DNA from: Daucus carota subsp. sativus
Taxonomy: Eukaryota > Streptophyta > Magnoliopsida > Apiales > Apiaceae
Direction of reading: 5' to 3'
DNA length: 64,000 nucleotides
NCBI RefSeq assembly: GCF_001625215.2
Contig: NC_030383.2
Location: 5,282,779-5,346,778 of the forward strand
Below are positions 23,452 through 35,268 of the stretch, in pieces. The notes under the pieces were generated by a model. The model was given only the letters and a program-made list of their open reading frames with translations, was not told where the DNA came from and did no database searches. How positions within the stretch are numbered: the stretch's first letter is position 1; each line of letters starts with the position of its first letter. Made by a program: the position numbers and the translations under genes.

Positions 23452-26400
23452 CTAGCCCTCAAGTCCTAATTTTGAGGTTAACCAAGCGCAAAGATCATCC
23501 ATCTCTTCAGGGATTGTATAGTGGCCAAGTCTGCATGGCAAAACAAAAGCTGTCAAGATGATATAGCCAAATGTTTTAGAGAGGGAGGAGAGGGGAAGAG
23601 GGAGGGAGTGAGGGAGGGAGAGAGCATATTATCAAAATATAAGTTACCCCTCAGCGGGTCCAACTTACATAATAGTGTGAAAGTAATATATTGTCACTTA
23701 CGCTGAATAGGCTTTAAATGTGCAATTCTGAAAGCCGCATGATCTTAATTGCTGCGAAGACATCTCGCCAAATCTGAACCGAACTACCTCATCAGCTGCA
23801 TCAATAGTAAACCAGAATTGTAGCTTGTAATACCTATTTAGGTAGGATACGAGTAGCGAAACAATGACAAACTAACCAAATGGTTTAGAATTTATATAGG
23901 GTAAAACTGAAGTCTAGAAAGATTTAAGTTAAAATTATCTTCAGCAATTTGACAGCATATATAATTGTTTAGGTAATGTTTTGACTCCTACCAAATTATG
24001 TAATTATAAACGAAATATGATACTCCAAATTCCAAACAATCAAACTAATATGTCCGGTAGACTTCCTGTCGAATACATTTCTAAGAAGTATACACTGAAG
24101 ATCTGGAAAACTAAACAGTATGGAAAAAGTATTAAATCTAAAATAATTTAGAATTGGCCCATTGACTAATAAATAATTCATTATATGTTATTGCATTTTA
24201 CTTACAAGGTGGAAGAAAATAAAATGTCAACATTAAGAGGCTCTTTAATCAGATTATGAAAAATCCAATTTTATCGCCAAAAAGGAAGGCGACAAAAGGA
24301 GAGGATGTAATCATTTAACGGTTTAAATCAACAGCTCTACATTACAGAACAGTAATTAATAACTAAAAGTAGATACATGGGAAAAATTTGGTATACTAGG
24401 AAGCTGGGCTAAACCATCCACGTGTATCTCATGTTCATATCCTAATCATACTGTAGTTTCAAAATAATTTAGGAATGCAGTGGTTTTTCTTGAACATATT
24501 TCTTCTGCTAGTTCTATAAAGAAAAAAAGAAGGAAATATTTGGAAAGACACAGATAAAGAAGAGCATAACTTTTAAGGACCATCTGCATCACAAGTACAT
24601 CAGAAATGCATTTACCTTTACCATGACAGAGCAAGATGGGCAAGGATGCAGCACGTCTAGCAGCTTCATCACCTTCTACCTTGTTACTTAGGTTCCTATA
24701 TCAGCACAGCAGGGCAAATATACATAATAAAGTTAGATGAAGCATATAGTAAATGACTTGAAGGATCCTAATTAAGGTTCATGTGGAAAAATAATATGCA
24801 TACAGAAAACGGACTTTGAACAAGGAAGCCAGCCACTGAGTCCAACAACTGCACTTAAATCGATAGTGTATGGGTTCCCGTTCCCAAATTTTCCTTGAGT
24901 ATAACAAGTTGCAGAGTATAGGGAGGTTCCTGCACCCATACTAAAGCCCCCAATGCCAAGTTTAACTGCAGTATATACATTAATGAAAATGGAAATAAGT
25001 TTATGAAACTCCAGAAATATTATTAGCTATGAATAGTTGAATACACTGACCCACAAAAAAAAACTATATTTGCAGGGGCATCCCAAAAAATTGGCATATT
25101 TTTCTGCAGTATATAAATGCTACTTGCTATTCTTGATGATTTACTTGATTACAAATCTATTCACACTCATTTTCAGTGATCATATTAGATTAAATTCACA
25201 AGCCTTTCCTTTATAGATGCAAAATTATTTAAAATATATTCACGCTTCAAGTTTAAGCTAAGATGTTTGATGTGGAACAAATAATTAATAAAATCATATG
25301 CTACCGTTGGACATAAAATTATTTGGCCATTGGATCAGAGCCTAGGAGATCTAAACAATTTAGGGACTCAGACTAAAGATTATTACATAAAAAATAAATT
25401 ACTCAGTATATTGTATAAATATATTAATTCATTTGGGCTCCCGGAGATAACTTACTATTAGCAGGTTCAGTAGACAACAAACTTGCAACATGTGCTGCTG
25501 AAGCATCCAATCCTTCCAAATCATCCTTGGCGTTTTCAGAAAGCTCAGTCACATCACACCCTATATAAATTCGTAACTTTAAATTGTTTGCCATCGCTAT
25601 TTAGCGAGTCGTGGGAAATAAAAAGGAAAAGGATGATGAAGGAACACCACCACAAATTTACGCAATTGAGTTTGCCTGTGTAAGTCCATACTTCTCTCTT
25701 AAAGACATACAAAATTTTATTTGCATTTATCTACACTCATATGTTTCATTTCAATTTTTACTATACAATCATCATGTCCTCTCTGGCGCAGTTATATTTG
25801 CTATAGAAAGGAACTCAAAAAAAGTATTGTGCTACAAGACAGGTGTGTGACTACAGTACGCAGATATAATACAACTCTCTATCCTTTTTAATGACATTTA
25901 CCCAAGGGACCAAAAAGATCATACTCTACTTCTTTCTGTGTGAAGAGTTTGTAAGTAATAAGCTCTAATAATAAGTATTAATTCATAACAATCGTTCTTA
26001 TCTTTACCATAGCTATGTATTGCAACATTGTCATTTCTATTCAATATATATAAGATTCAAAGCATCAACTTACAAGCAGTTGAAGGAAAGCCACCAAATA
26101 AAGTAACCGGTCTAGTCGGAGCCGTTGGGCAGATCCACTTAATCTACACAATATAGAAAAGCACATGATGCTAAGCAAACTAATATTCACATCAACATCT
26201 TTACATATGAAAGATTAATTGTTTACACAGAAAAAATATACCACCCTTACATTGGGAAGTGGAAGTGTTTCCAAGAGTTGAGACCAGCTGAGGCAAAGGG
26301 AGAAGAATGAATAAGCTAAACAATAGAATGGGCTATATAATGAAGGATAAGTAGTTAGTATAATACCTAGAACCATTATCTCCAAGGCCATGCAGCCAGA

Positions 26401-27001
26401 CAATAGTGGCCTGGTGTTTGCCTTTTGGCTTGACAACATGCGTTTTTCCAAAGTCAAAGGCCCTCATAGCAGTTCTTCCACCTGTTTCATTAACAGTCAG
26501 TCATTGATAAATAGTATGAAAGAGATGCTATATGTACAGATTTTCTGATTCAAGAGCATAGGGTTCACACACACGAGAGCTAGAGAGTGAGAGCGCGCGC
26601 GAGAGAGAGAGGGGGGGGGGAGAATGTATATTTTGGCAATTACATCGGTCACACAACATCTATGCCGCCCATATCAACATGTCGCTGCTGAGCAAGCAAA
26701 ATACACTGTGCAAATTGGGTCGGCTTGTAATTTTAAAATTTCAAGAAAAGAAAAACAAGAACAAAATCATGAAAACAAAGCCTAAAGAAGAACTATAAAT
26801 TTTGCTATTCCAACCACAACATTTTGGCTAGGCTCCTCATGACAATCAGAAAATAAACGGGCCAAACAAATCAATATTATCTTTTTTGCCATCACAACCA
26901 GAATTCATAAATTCATATCATCCGTAATCAGAATTATTATAATAAAGCTGAGTAAGAAAAAAGAATCACAACTAACCCATCGAAGTTCCACTCATACTCA
27001 T
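23452..27001 (-). CDS. Acyl-protein thioesterase (alpha/beta hydrolase)
   Basis: Nine coding exons on the minus strand join in frame: 27001-26977, 26481-26367, 26287-26251, 26143-26074, 25560-25456, 24965-24815, 24695-24616, 23795-23702 and 23530-23452, giving 251 residues. The product matches the plant acyl-protein thioesterase 2-like group, which removes palmitoyl groups from S-acylated proteins and also acts on lysophospholipids. Landmarks are IVWLHGLGDNGSSWS (the oxyanion region), WICPTAPTRPVT, the nucleophile elbow GFSMG with Ser126, the predicted catalytic Asp196 in CHGKADEVV, and His229 in LGHYTIP. Length and motif order are normal for the family, and no signal peptide is seen, consistent with a cytosolic enzyme. 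The third exon is only 37 bp. The start is the first of two nearby ATGs (MSMSG). Confidence 0.93.
26567..26624. repeat. GA-rich low-complexity tract in thioesterase intron 1
   Basis: A run of GAGAGA with a short GCGCGC interruption, ending in ten G. It lies between coding exons 1 and 2 of the minus-strand thioesterase gene. Confidence 0.85.
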
Positions 27002-27470
27002 ACTTTTACAATCCCCCAAGTTGCAATCACTTCAAAACAACCCTACCTGCAAAAACAAAATGCCAACATAAATGTGAAGTAATATATTTATTGTAATCAT
27101 AATGTTGACACAATTCAGTCTGCAGAAACATGATCACTAACATCAAAGACTCTAAACAAACAAACAAATTCACACACATCTACATTTTCAATTGAAAAAA
27201 AGAGAGAACCATTTCGTATAATTCAAGCTCAGTGATATATACACACAGAGATAGATACAGCAATTGAAAGTAGTGAGAAGAAAAATTAGGCATACAGCAG
27301 ACAGCAAACAACACGGGAGAGTATGTAGAGAGGAATGCACAATCATGCGTGTATGTAAGTGATGCGAAGAGAATAGATAGATGCGGTAGATACGTACATA
27401 CCTGGTTGGATTATTACAGAACACAGAACAAGTTGTTTTGAGGGCGGCAACACAAGTACAACACGGTTTG
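27002..27470 (-). other. 5' UTR with leader intron (thioesterase gene)
   Basis: Read on the minus strand, a probable 5' UTR exon ends CCAACCAG before GTATGT at about 27402. A pyrimidine-rich acceptor TTTTTGCAG lies near 27051. The spliced leader would join about 50 bases before the ATG at 27001. This is predicted from splice-site shape only. Confidence 0.5.
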
Positions 27471-27993
27471 GACGAGAAAATGGGCCATCAATCATCATGG
27501 TTTGTATGTTCGGCCCAAATTTATCTCACATTTGGTCATCAGCCCATCATGTTCTTTTATCCGATGAAATTTTTTTAATTTGTTAACAATATGACTTTTA
27601 TAAAATATATAGTCGAGGTTCTAGCTTTGAACGTTTTATTTTATTTAAAAAAGACAAGTAATACTTGGCAAAAAAGAAAAATAGAAAAAAAGACAAGTAA
27701 TAAAAAGTTTGCTGAAAACAATTCTAACCTTAACAACTCTTTTAGCTAAAAGATAAACTAAATTTTTTTAATAAATGTTTCTAAAATTTGTGTTAAATAT
27801 TCAGGAATAAATTTTGTGTAATCTCGTGTTTTCTATAAGCAGGTAGCCGATGATATATTTTATTTATTATTATTTAAAATTATAATAAATTATTATATTT
27901 AAAATAAAATAATGATTATGATCACCTATTATAGCTAATCAATTTAGTTAATTCTATAAAATAAGCTCTTGTTAGAATTTACAATGAGAAATA

Positions 27994-28130
27994 CTCCCTT
28001 CGTCCAAATTTTTTATTTTATTTGATTTTTTGTGATCAAAATTTGACCAATTACGTGAGTTCGTGAGTTTATCCGGTATGCACCCAAAGGATAGCAGCTG
28101 CAGGTTCTACGTCAAAAAAAAATATTATAC

Positions 28131-28189
<59 letters not shown>

Positions 28190-28325
28190 CACTAAAACGT
28201 ATATTTTATCTATTTTAAAATGTACTTTTTAAGTCTCGTAAATTATAAAATAATAAAATATAAACTAAAGTTAAAGTTTGGTTGACCGCAAAATCAAATA
28301 AAACAAAATATTTGGGATGAAGGGA
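27994..28325. mobile_element. Mariner/Stowaway-like MITE with CTCCCTTCGTCC ends
   Basis: The left end CTCCCTTCGTCCAAA follows a TA dinucleotide. The right end reads ATCCCTTCATCCCAAATATT on the other strand. The inverted ends extend into AAATCAAATAAAA. The right TA target copy is degenerate (TT). A long AT microsatellite occupies the middle (28131-28186). Confidence 0.65.
28131..28186. repeat. (AT)n microsatellite inside a MITE
   Basis: About 56 bases of nearly uninterrupted AT dinucleotides, self-complementary and near the centre of the MITE. Confidence 0.9.
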
Positions 28326-28823
28326 TTTTGAAAAATCCGTTTACAAGTTTTGAGATAGCATGAACTAAAAATGAGAAATTAGTCCTAAATTGTTATTTTT
28401 GAAAGCATATACACGTGTGTGTGAATTATTAATAAAAGTGAATACAAATGATTATATAATATCAAATATATTATAATTATTGAGAATAGCAACACATATA
28501 AACATAGTAGTATTAAGAAAAATATGTCTATCGTGGTAAGGAATCCATGTGTTAAAATTGATCTAAGTTTGTCAACCATGACAATGTCAATCTCACATAT
28601 TCAAACCGCATGTTGCTCATGGAATTGCAAATGCTTAACATTAAAGTCAAAATCCAAAAGGCGCTGACCGCAGCAAAGCCACGAGACTGACCTTCCTCAT
28701 GCACCTGTCCATGTAACATACACTCACATACGCACAACGGCACAAGTCATATTCTTGTATAGAACTCACTCGGTTTAATTTTTCTATTCCCTATTTCCTC
28801 ATTTCTTGTCATGAAAAAAATTA

Positions 28824-29780
28824 TGACTTAATTACCAAAAAAACTATTAAACTTATGTGATTTTTTCATTTTAACCATAAAACTGTTTTTGTTGCAGAAT
28901 AATGCAACTAAGTAATACAAAATCAATTTGACATAACCCAATTTTAATGAATCTCTAACCAAGGTTAATTATGTCACATGCAACACAAGACATTGATTTT
29001 TTTTAATTTAATTTTAAAATTTTATATAATTTATTATACATACATAAAAAACCAGCTATATTTACATTTTCTTTTTTTGTATAAAAATTCAAATGATAAA
29101 CTTTTATTGAGAAAAAATAATAAAATAATTTATGAAATTAAAATTTTTAGAAGTATTAAAATGTGTGTCAAACTCTCGTTATCAGATCACCAAAATATTG
29201 CAAACTACCACAATATTTTAATAATGCTAAAAAGAATAATATAGTGTTAATAATCAAATCCGAATCTAACATCAGTGACAAAAAAAAATCGGAACCTAAC
29301 ATCAGTGACAAAAAAATCATAGTTTAGTGCTAAGTTTCTAAATACACAATAAGTTTGGTGGCGAAAAAATCTATTTTTTCTTAAATAAAATTATCAATTC
29401 GATAAAAATTAATATAAATCGCATGAAAAATAATCGATATATAGTACCTGATAGACGGTGGTTTCAAATAATCACACTAACATCGTCGCCTTCGAACATA
29501 AGTTTTAGTACGCTATGTGTTTGTGTAGATTGTGAATTAGGATTTTGACCTTTAATGAGACAGTAAAAGTATTAATAAAACCCATGTACCAAATAATTTA
29601 ATTAATAACTTGATAATATATGTGACACTCATCTTAATTTTAACTTAATCATGGTTATGAACTAGTGAGATTGGGTTTTTAAAATAAAGTTTTTTAAAGT
29701 TACTTGCATTATCCTGCAAACTATTATGGTTAAATTGAAAAAAACATGATAGTTATATAGTTTTTTTGGTAATTAAGTCA
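28824..29780. mobile_element. Non-autonomous DNA transposon with long inverted ends
   Basis: The left end TGACTTAATTACCAAAAAAA is matched by the reverse complement of the right end. The similarity continues inward for roughly 80 bases or more, through TTTAACCATAA and GCAGxATAATGCAA. Total length is about 957 bp with no transposase frame. Near 29250-29320 a CTAACATCAGTGACAAAAAA motif is repeated in tandem. The superfamily is not clear; the long inverted ends are compatible with Mutator-like elements. Confidence 0.65.
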
Positions 29781-30179
29781 AAAAATATCTTTATTAATGT
29801 TAGAGGGTCTTAAGGTGATGGTCCATGATAAAGGTTAGGAAATTTACCCGTTTAAGTTTTTTATCCGTTATTGACTAGATGTTGGGTTATCAATCAATAT
29901 CAATCAATCAATCAATATATTCTAAATTTGTGCTAGCATTAGCCTCTTCCAAATGACTAATTCTGCCCTTCGTGAAATTGAGTTACTATTAGCCTCTATG
30001 TACACTTTAGACTTTTTACTTATCCTTGGATCATCCATCCCTAAACGGGTCAAACCCATGTCCATTTCAGTTTTTTTGGTGCTTATGATGGATTATCCAT
30101 GTCCTTGCGGGTTTCAACTGATTTCTCTCCTCACACGATTATTATCTTCTCATCAGTTTGAATTTCAAATTTCTTGATT

Positions 30180-32136
30180 CATGGAGGCCTGATTTGATAC
30201 CTTTCACTTTTATCGTCGGTTGCAGCACATTCCGGTGGCTTCTCTGATCAATCACAGGTCCCTGCGGGCTTCTTCACCGACATGTCCGGTTGGTTTTCTG
30301 CCTTCCAATATAATCCACAGTTCACATCTATGGTCATCTTCTTCCTAAACGCATTGATACTGATATTATCCGATTGATTCATTACCGTCCTTTACCTATT
30401 CAAGTTTTTGTTTTGCAGGATCATGAATCTGGGAAAAAGAGAAGTTACAGAATTGTTGAAAAGCGAAGGTGCAGAAATTATTAATTGTCAACCTACTTCA
30501 TCTCCTCCTTTATGATATAATAATATTATCATTATTATGAATGTTGATTGCTAAATTTTCTTCCGTTTATAATTTGATATACATTATTCCATCTTACTGT
30601 TTGATAAAATGCTGCAATGAAGAAGTTTACTTCCGCATTCAAAATATCTTCGAACATATGTGCTCGATCAGATTCTATTAGCAGGTATACATGTTTGTTT
30701 CTCAATATTTTTTCTTCACTAAATTATTCACGGTCTTAAGTGTTTGTATCCCTGAGCTTTCTTGCGATTGATGTTTCAATGAGATATTATATGTTTTGTT
30801 TTCCTGAGGTAATCTATGATACAGTATAATGTGGCATTCTGGCTTAGTGTTTGTTCATGTATAGATATTATTCGGTGTTAATGGATGCCACAGGTCAATT
30901 AAACTATGGATAATTGCTTATTGTTTGATCACAAGATCCGGACGGAAGAGGATAGTGCTTGGACCTTAATGAGAGAAAGAAAGGGATGGAAGGAGAAGAA
31001 ACATGATCTCCCTCGCTTTGCTGTTGTAGCATTCTGCAATATTTCAGGTATGGAGTTTTTAATTCACATCTTTCTCTTCTCTTTATGTTCATTTGTTTTT
31101 ATCTTTATGCTCAACTTATTAGCATTCTTATTGTTCAAATAATTAGCATACTAAATCAACTGCATACTCAATATATGCTAATAATAATGGTATATCTGTG
31201 CATGATGTTGTCGGTGGTTAGTTTCGATCGTTTCGAGTTTCAAATGTTAAAGTTCTTAATCCTTTGTTCATTACTAATCCCAAAGTCATTATTGATATGT
31301 GACTCAATATATCAATATCACGAATATGCTAATTGAAAATTTTGGTTTTTCTTAACTCTAAAGGGGGTATTAGCAAAAAAAAAAAAAAGAGAGAGTTCTC
31401 AGATTAGGATTTTAAAATATGTGAGAATGTTCATGGTCACCCATAATTAATGAGTTGCTCTTTACTCATGTTCTTTTTGCCCCTGGGCTGCTCTTTCTCA
31501 AGCTTTATGTGAGTTGCTCTTTGCATACATTATTTCATTAAGCTCAAATATTTATAATGTATTTAGGACAAAAGTTGTTGGTGCTGGAGGAGGAGGTTCA
31601 ACTGAAGTAAATATATGATTAAAAGTACATGAAGGTGTTCCAATCCCAACTTACTTTGACATTGACATGCAAGCGAGAGACACATTTTCTGAAAATTCCA
31701 ATCCCAACTTTCAAATTACAGGTTTTGCGATCAATATTTCTTGCTCTTGGCGTGATATAATTTGTCTCATTAGTATATCATGCAGGTTGTGTTGTTTATC
31801 AGTTTTGTTATGTAATTCTCTGTATAGATATGTAATGTACTTGCCATCGGTAGGGAGGTGACATTCTCTGTTTTAGCATGTAATGTACTTGATATAAAAT
31901 AGAATACACTTTAGCATGTAACTTATGAAAAGCAGAGAATTTGAAGTTTTATGTAGAAATGAACTAATAATAAACAGATATGTGTGTGTGTCTTGAATTT
32001 AAATGATATTGAGCAGTGTTCGTCTATTCTATAACATTCTTCTTTTATTCCGAAATTAAATACAACCAACCTAAATCCTTTTCATGGATAGTCCATATAC
32101 ATTATTTAAGGATCCTTGTGATGTTTGTGTTTGCAG
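30180..32136 (+). other. Region with exon-like stretches of an unrecognised gene
   Basis: Several segments look exonic rather than intergenic because they are less AT-rich and end at good donors. Examples are about 30906-31047, which opens MDNCLLFDHKIRTEEDSAW and ends CAATATTTCAG before GTATGG, and a short piece from about 30420 to 30467. I could not assemble a continuous protein or recognise a family. The segments may be upstream exons of the reading frame that ends at 32694, or a decayed gene. Confidence 0.3.
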
Positions 32137-32694
32137 ATGGCAGATCCATTAACTGCATTGATGTATGTTGTATGAGTTATGAACTTCCTCAAGGCGCTCA
32201 TTTCAAAGACACTCTAAACTAGAGAAGATTCTGTTATAGGACCAGCATGGGATTCACCTTTAGACCCGTCTGATGAGGAAGAGCATCAGGGTCCTTTATT
32301 GTGCCCGGAAGATGCTAATGAGGATAATAAAGAGAGGGAGAAGATTTTGATCGCTGAAGATCCTCTTTCAAAGAATTCCTCCGACTTGACTCCGGCAAAT
32401 ATCATCACTGATGAAGTATGTCTCGGTGATCCAACTCCAAGCAAGGAATCTGGTGAAGCTCGCACTAATGTCTCCGCTGATGCTGATACCCAAGCAAATG
32501 TGATGAAGGCTACAACAGTGAAGCTCGAGAAAATTACTTCAGGGAGCATTACAGATCAGTCATATGAATCATATGAGAGTAAGACACCTGGGAAGTTTAA
32601 TGCCCTGCATATAGTATTTCAATCATTGGGACCTATAGACAGAAGTAAAATGCTCAGCAGAGTAAACACATTGACAGGGCAAAATGAGGCCTGA
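32137..32694 (+). CDS. Unrecognised acidic C-terminal reading frame, possibly broken
   Basis: The main open frame (in frame from 32221 to the stop at 32694) encodes about 157 residues, rich in Asp, Glu, Ser and Thr. It starts REDSVIGPAWDSPLDPSDEE and ends near SRVNTLTGQNEA. I do not recognise a family. Just upstream, after a TTTGCAG acceptor (32136), a different frame encodes CMSYELPQGAHFKDTLN and then hits TAG. The sense of the two pieces suggests one protein split by a one-base shift at about 32218. Alternatively an acceptor at the TAG itself (ends 32222) could make the second piece a separate exon. No start codon is identified for the whole gene. Confidence in it being functional is low. 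Confidence 0.35.
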
Positions 32695-34553
32695 CTACTG
32701 TGAAGGAAATGGTCAATTATAAGCAGTGCATTTAGTCAGCTAGAATGTAAGGTTGCGAAGATTTGTAAATCATCTATTTCTTTTCTTAAACATTTGGATT
32801 CTTGCATTTCAATATCTGTAATGATATTACTTCATGTTTCACTGTTGTCTATTTGTTTTACAAGTCATCTCATGTTAAAGGTTGTAGAATATATCTATTC
32901 AACCGTTTTCTAATATATAAAATTTTAAAATAATAATTGACGGGATTATAATTAAAAATTAGAATTAACGAAAAGCGCGGGCATATCAACTGGTGTTATT
33001 TAATGTGTGGCGATAAACAAATTCATGTTAATAAATAATGTTCAAAATTAGATTATCACATTTTATATTTTTTTTACGCAGTTTGGATTTTTAATGAAAA
33101 AATATTTAAAATCATATATGAACATGAAAATCAATTTTTCTTATATATAATAGTAATTGATTTATTGATTTTCAAATTTTCTAATGCATAATAAGATTAG
33201 ACTTATTGATATAAAAATTTGATATTTGGACTGTATTTGATATCGACATTAACAATATTATTATAATTATTTATTATTTAATGATTATATATAAATATAT
33301 GTAAATGATATATTTTAGATTTTATTAACTTTCCTAATAAATATATAAATAAAAATTTTATATTGTTAACTCAGAAACTAATTCTCAATAACATATCTTA
33401 ATATTTTGAACAAACACTGACCAAGATCTTTCATGATTTGCACACTTTTATTTTAGTAAATAAAAAACTAAAAGAAAAGGCGTGCAAATCATGATTTGCA
33501 CACTTTCAAAACGGAGTTTGACGGTTGGAGAGACTTGACAAATATGATAGAGTTTATATTTAAAATAGTGATTTTATAATTATATTTTACTAAAAGTAAT
33601 TTATGAAATTTTATATAACAACATATAAAAGATAAAAAATACTATAAATCAAAAAACAAACATGTCATTAAAATATAGAGTATGAAAAAAATACGGGACA
33701 TTTATTGTATTTTGTGGGTTTTTTTAGTTCTTCAGTTTTTACCAATACATATCTATGGAACTTATGGTACGTGTTTACAGAACTCTTAATATCCGTTTGT
33801 GATATATATTTTCGTCACCATCGAAAGCACTAAACAATTAAATGGAACATCTAGAATTTCCGTGTGCGAAGCACGGGCAAAAAGCTAGTGGGTTCATAAC
33901 GTCCACACATATGAAGTTGGGATTTCATTCAAATAAAGGGATCAATACATATTCATTCAATTCAACTCATATTATACACAAAAAACACTCCGATTATACA
34001 CTCACATCACATATGCTATTAACTGATTTTCATCGAAGGTGAATCGAGGTCAATTCCCAGCATTTTTCTTTTTGCAGATCATCGAGACGAACATTTTCCA
34101 ACCGAAAATTGATTCCAACAACTAAATTAATATAACTGATTATATATTAAATTTCTTGAAAAATAATGTAATTTTTTTTGTAACATATAATTTATTAATT
34201 GTGATTGAATAAAGTAAAATTTCGATAAGAAGACAGGAATGGGACAGAATCAGTTGTCCAAGGTTAGACTCGTTCCAAAGTCCAAACTGAAACGAATATA
34301 CAGAAACAACGTAGATTCTTGAATGCCGCTCACCAAACTTCAAAATTCTAATAAAGCTCGTTAATTGTCATTATTGTATCTGTCAAAAACTAAGAAAAAA
34401 TAAGAGCAACAAGATATATACAAATACATGCAGACGGAAAGAATCCAACATTTGGCGAAGAAATAAATGCAGGATGTTTAAGTTCTTGTTATCACCAAAA
34501 GGAATGGGTCAAAACTCAAAGTTCCAGACTCCTCATGATACATTCATATATAC
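32695..34553. other. AT-rich intergenic DNA with a Helitron-type 3' end
   Basis: No gene seen. A hairpin CCGTGTGCGAAGCACGG followed by CAAAAAGCTAG ends at 33888 and resembles a Helitron 3' terminus; its 5' partner was not identified. A short inverted pair built on TCATGATTTGCACAC lies at about 33430-33510. Confidence 0.45.
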
Positions 34554-34573
34554 AACTACTACACCAACTTTTA

Positions 34574-34809
34574 CACCCTCCGTCCCACAATACATGTCTC
34601 TTTGACTTTTTGCACGTAATTTGATGTGCAAATAAAACATACTTCTATACATTATTTTTCAAATTTTCTTTTTCTGAATTAAAATATAACATCCATATTT
34701 TTATTCAGAAAAAGAAAATTTGAAAAATAATATATAGACATATGTTTTATTTGCACCTCAAATTACGTGAAAAAAAGTCAAAGGGACATGTATTGTGGGA
34801 CGGAGGGAG
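34574..34809. mobile_element. Mariner/Stowaway-like MITE, copy A
   Basis: 236 bp between TA dinucleotides. The inverted ends start C(A/T)CCCTCCGTCCCACAATAC and extend for most of the element as a near hairpin around TTTCTTTTTCTGAAT. Confidence 0.85.
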
Positions 34810-35268
34810 TATTTAAAACCGCATGACATGGTAGTTTCTTTTCTTAATTTACTCCAACTCTTTCACTGTGTTTTGGATCTTCACTGGAAGCAGCGTGCTT
34901 TGTCAATTTCTCTCCCTAGTGGCATTAAAATTTAGTTAGTTATGTGACATATTTTGCCGGCATCTCTGGGTTTGCGTCGCTCCTTTTACAAGATGCTGAG
35001 AGTTCAAACCTTGTTAAAAACGGGATTTGTAGTTGATTAGTATTAGTTTCGCCTGAATCATCAACCCATAAACAATTGAAAACTGAAATACATAGATAAC
35101 TTGTACAACATAATCACTACTGCAGTATTAGTTAATATACATCAAAACGGGAATGTGGCTTTGAAATTAAATATACAATACCAAAAACTTGAGATTTGAG
35201 AAAGTTATGTAACCTTTAGTTCCGTAAAGATCATTTACAAGAACAAGATGATGCTAAACATTGCAGCA

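Larger units (their letters stand above)
27471..30179. other. Intergenic region dominated by DNA transposon remnants
   Basis: No gene seen. It holds a mariner-type MITE (27994-28325) and a long-inverted-repeat element (28824-29780). A (TCAA)n tract lies near 29895-29920. Confidence 0.6.

Noticed and set aside
32908-32993. Possible very short Helitron (TCTAATATATAAAA start, GCGCGGGCATATCAACTGGT end)
   Set aside because: No proper hairpin, non-canonical end and too short; similarity may be chance in AT-rich DNA.
34980-35060. tRNA-like B-box motif GAGTTCAAACC, suggesting a SINE or tRNA
   Set aside because: No A box, no cloverleaf and no A-tail or target duplication could be made out.
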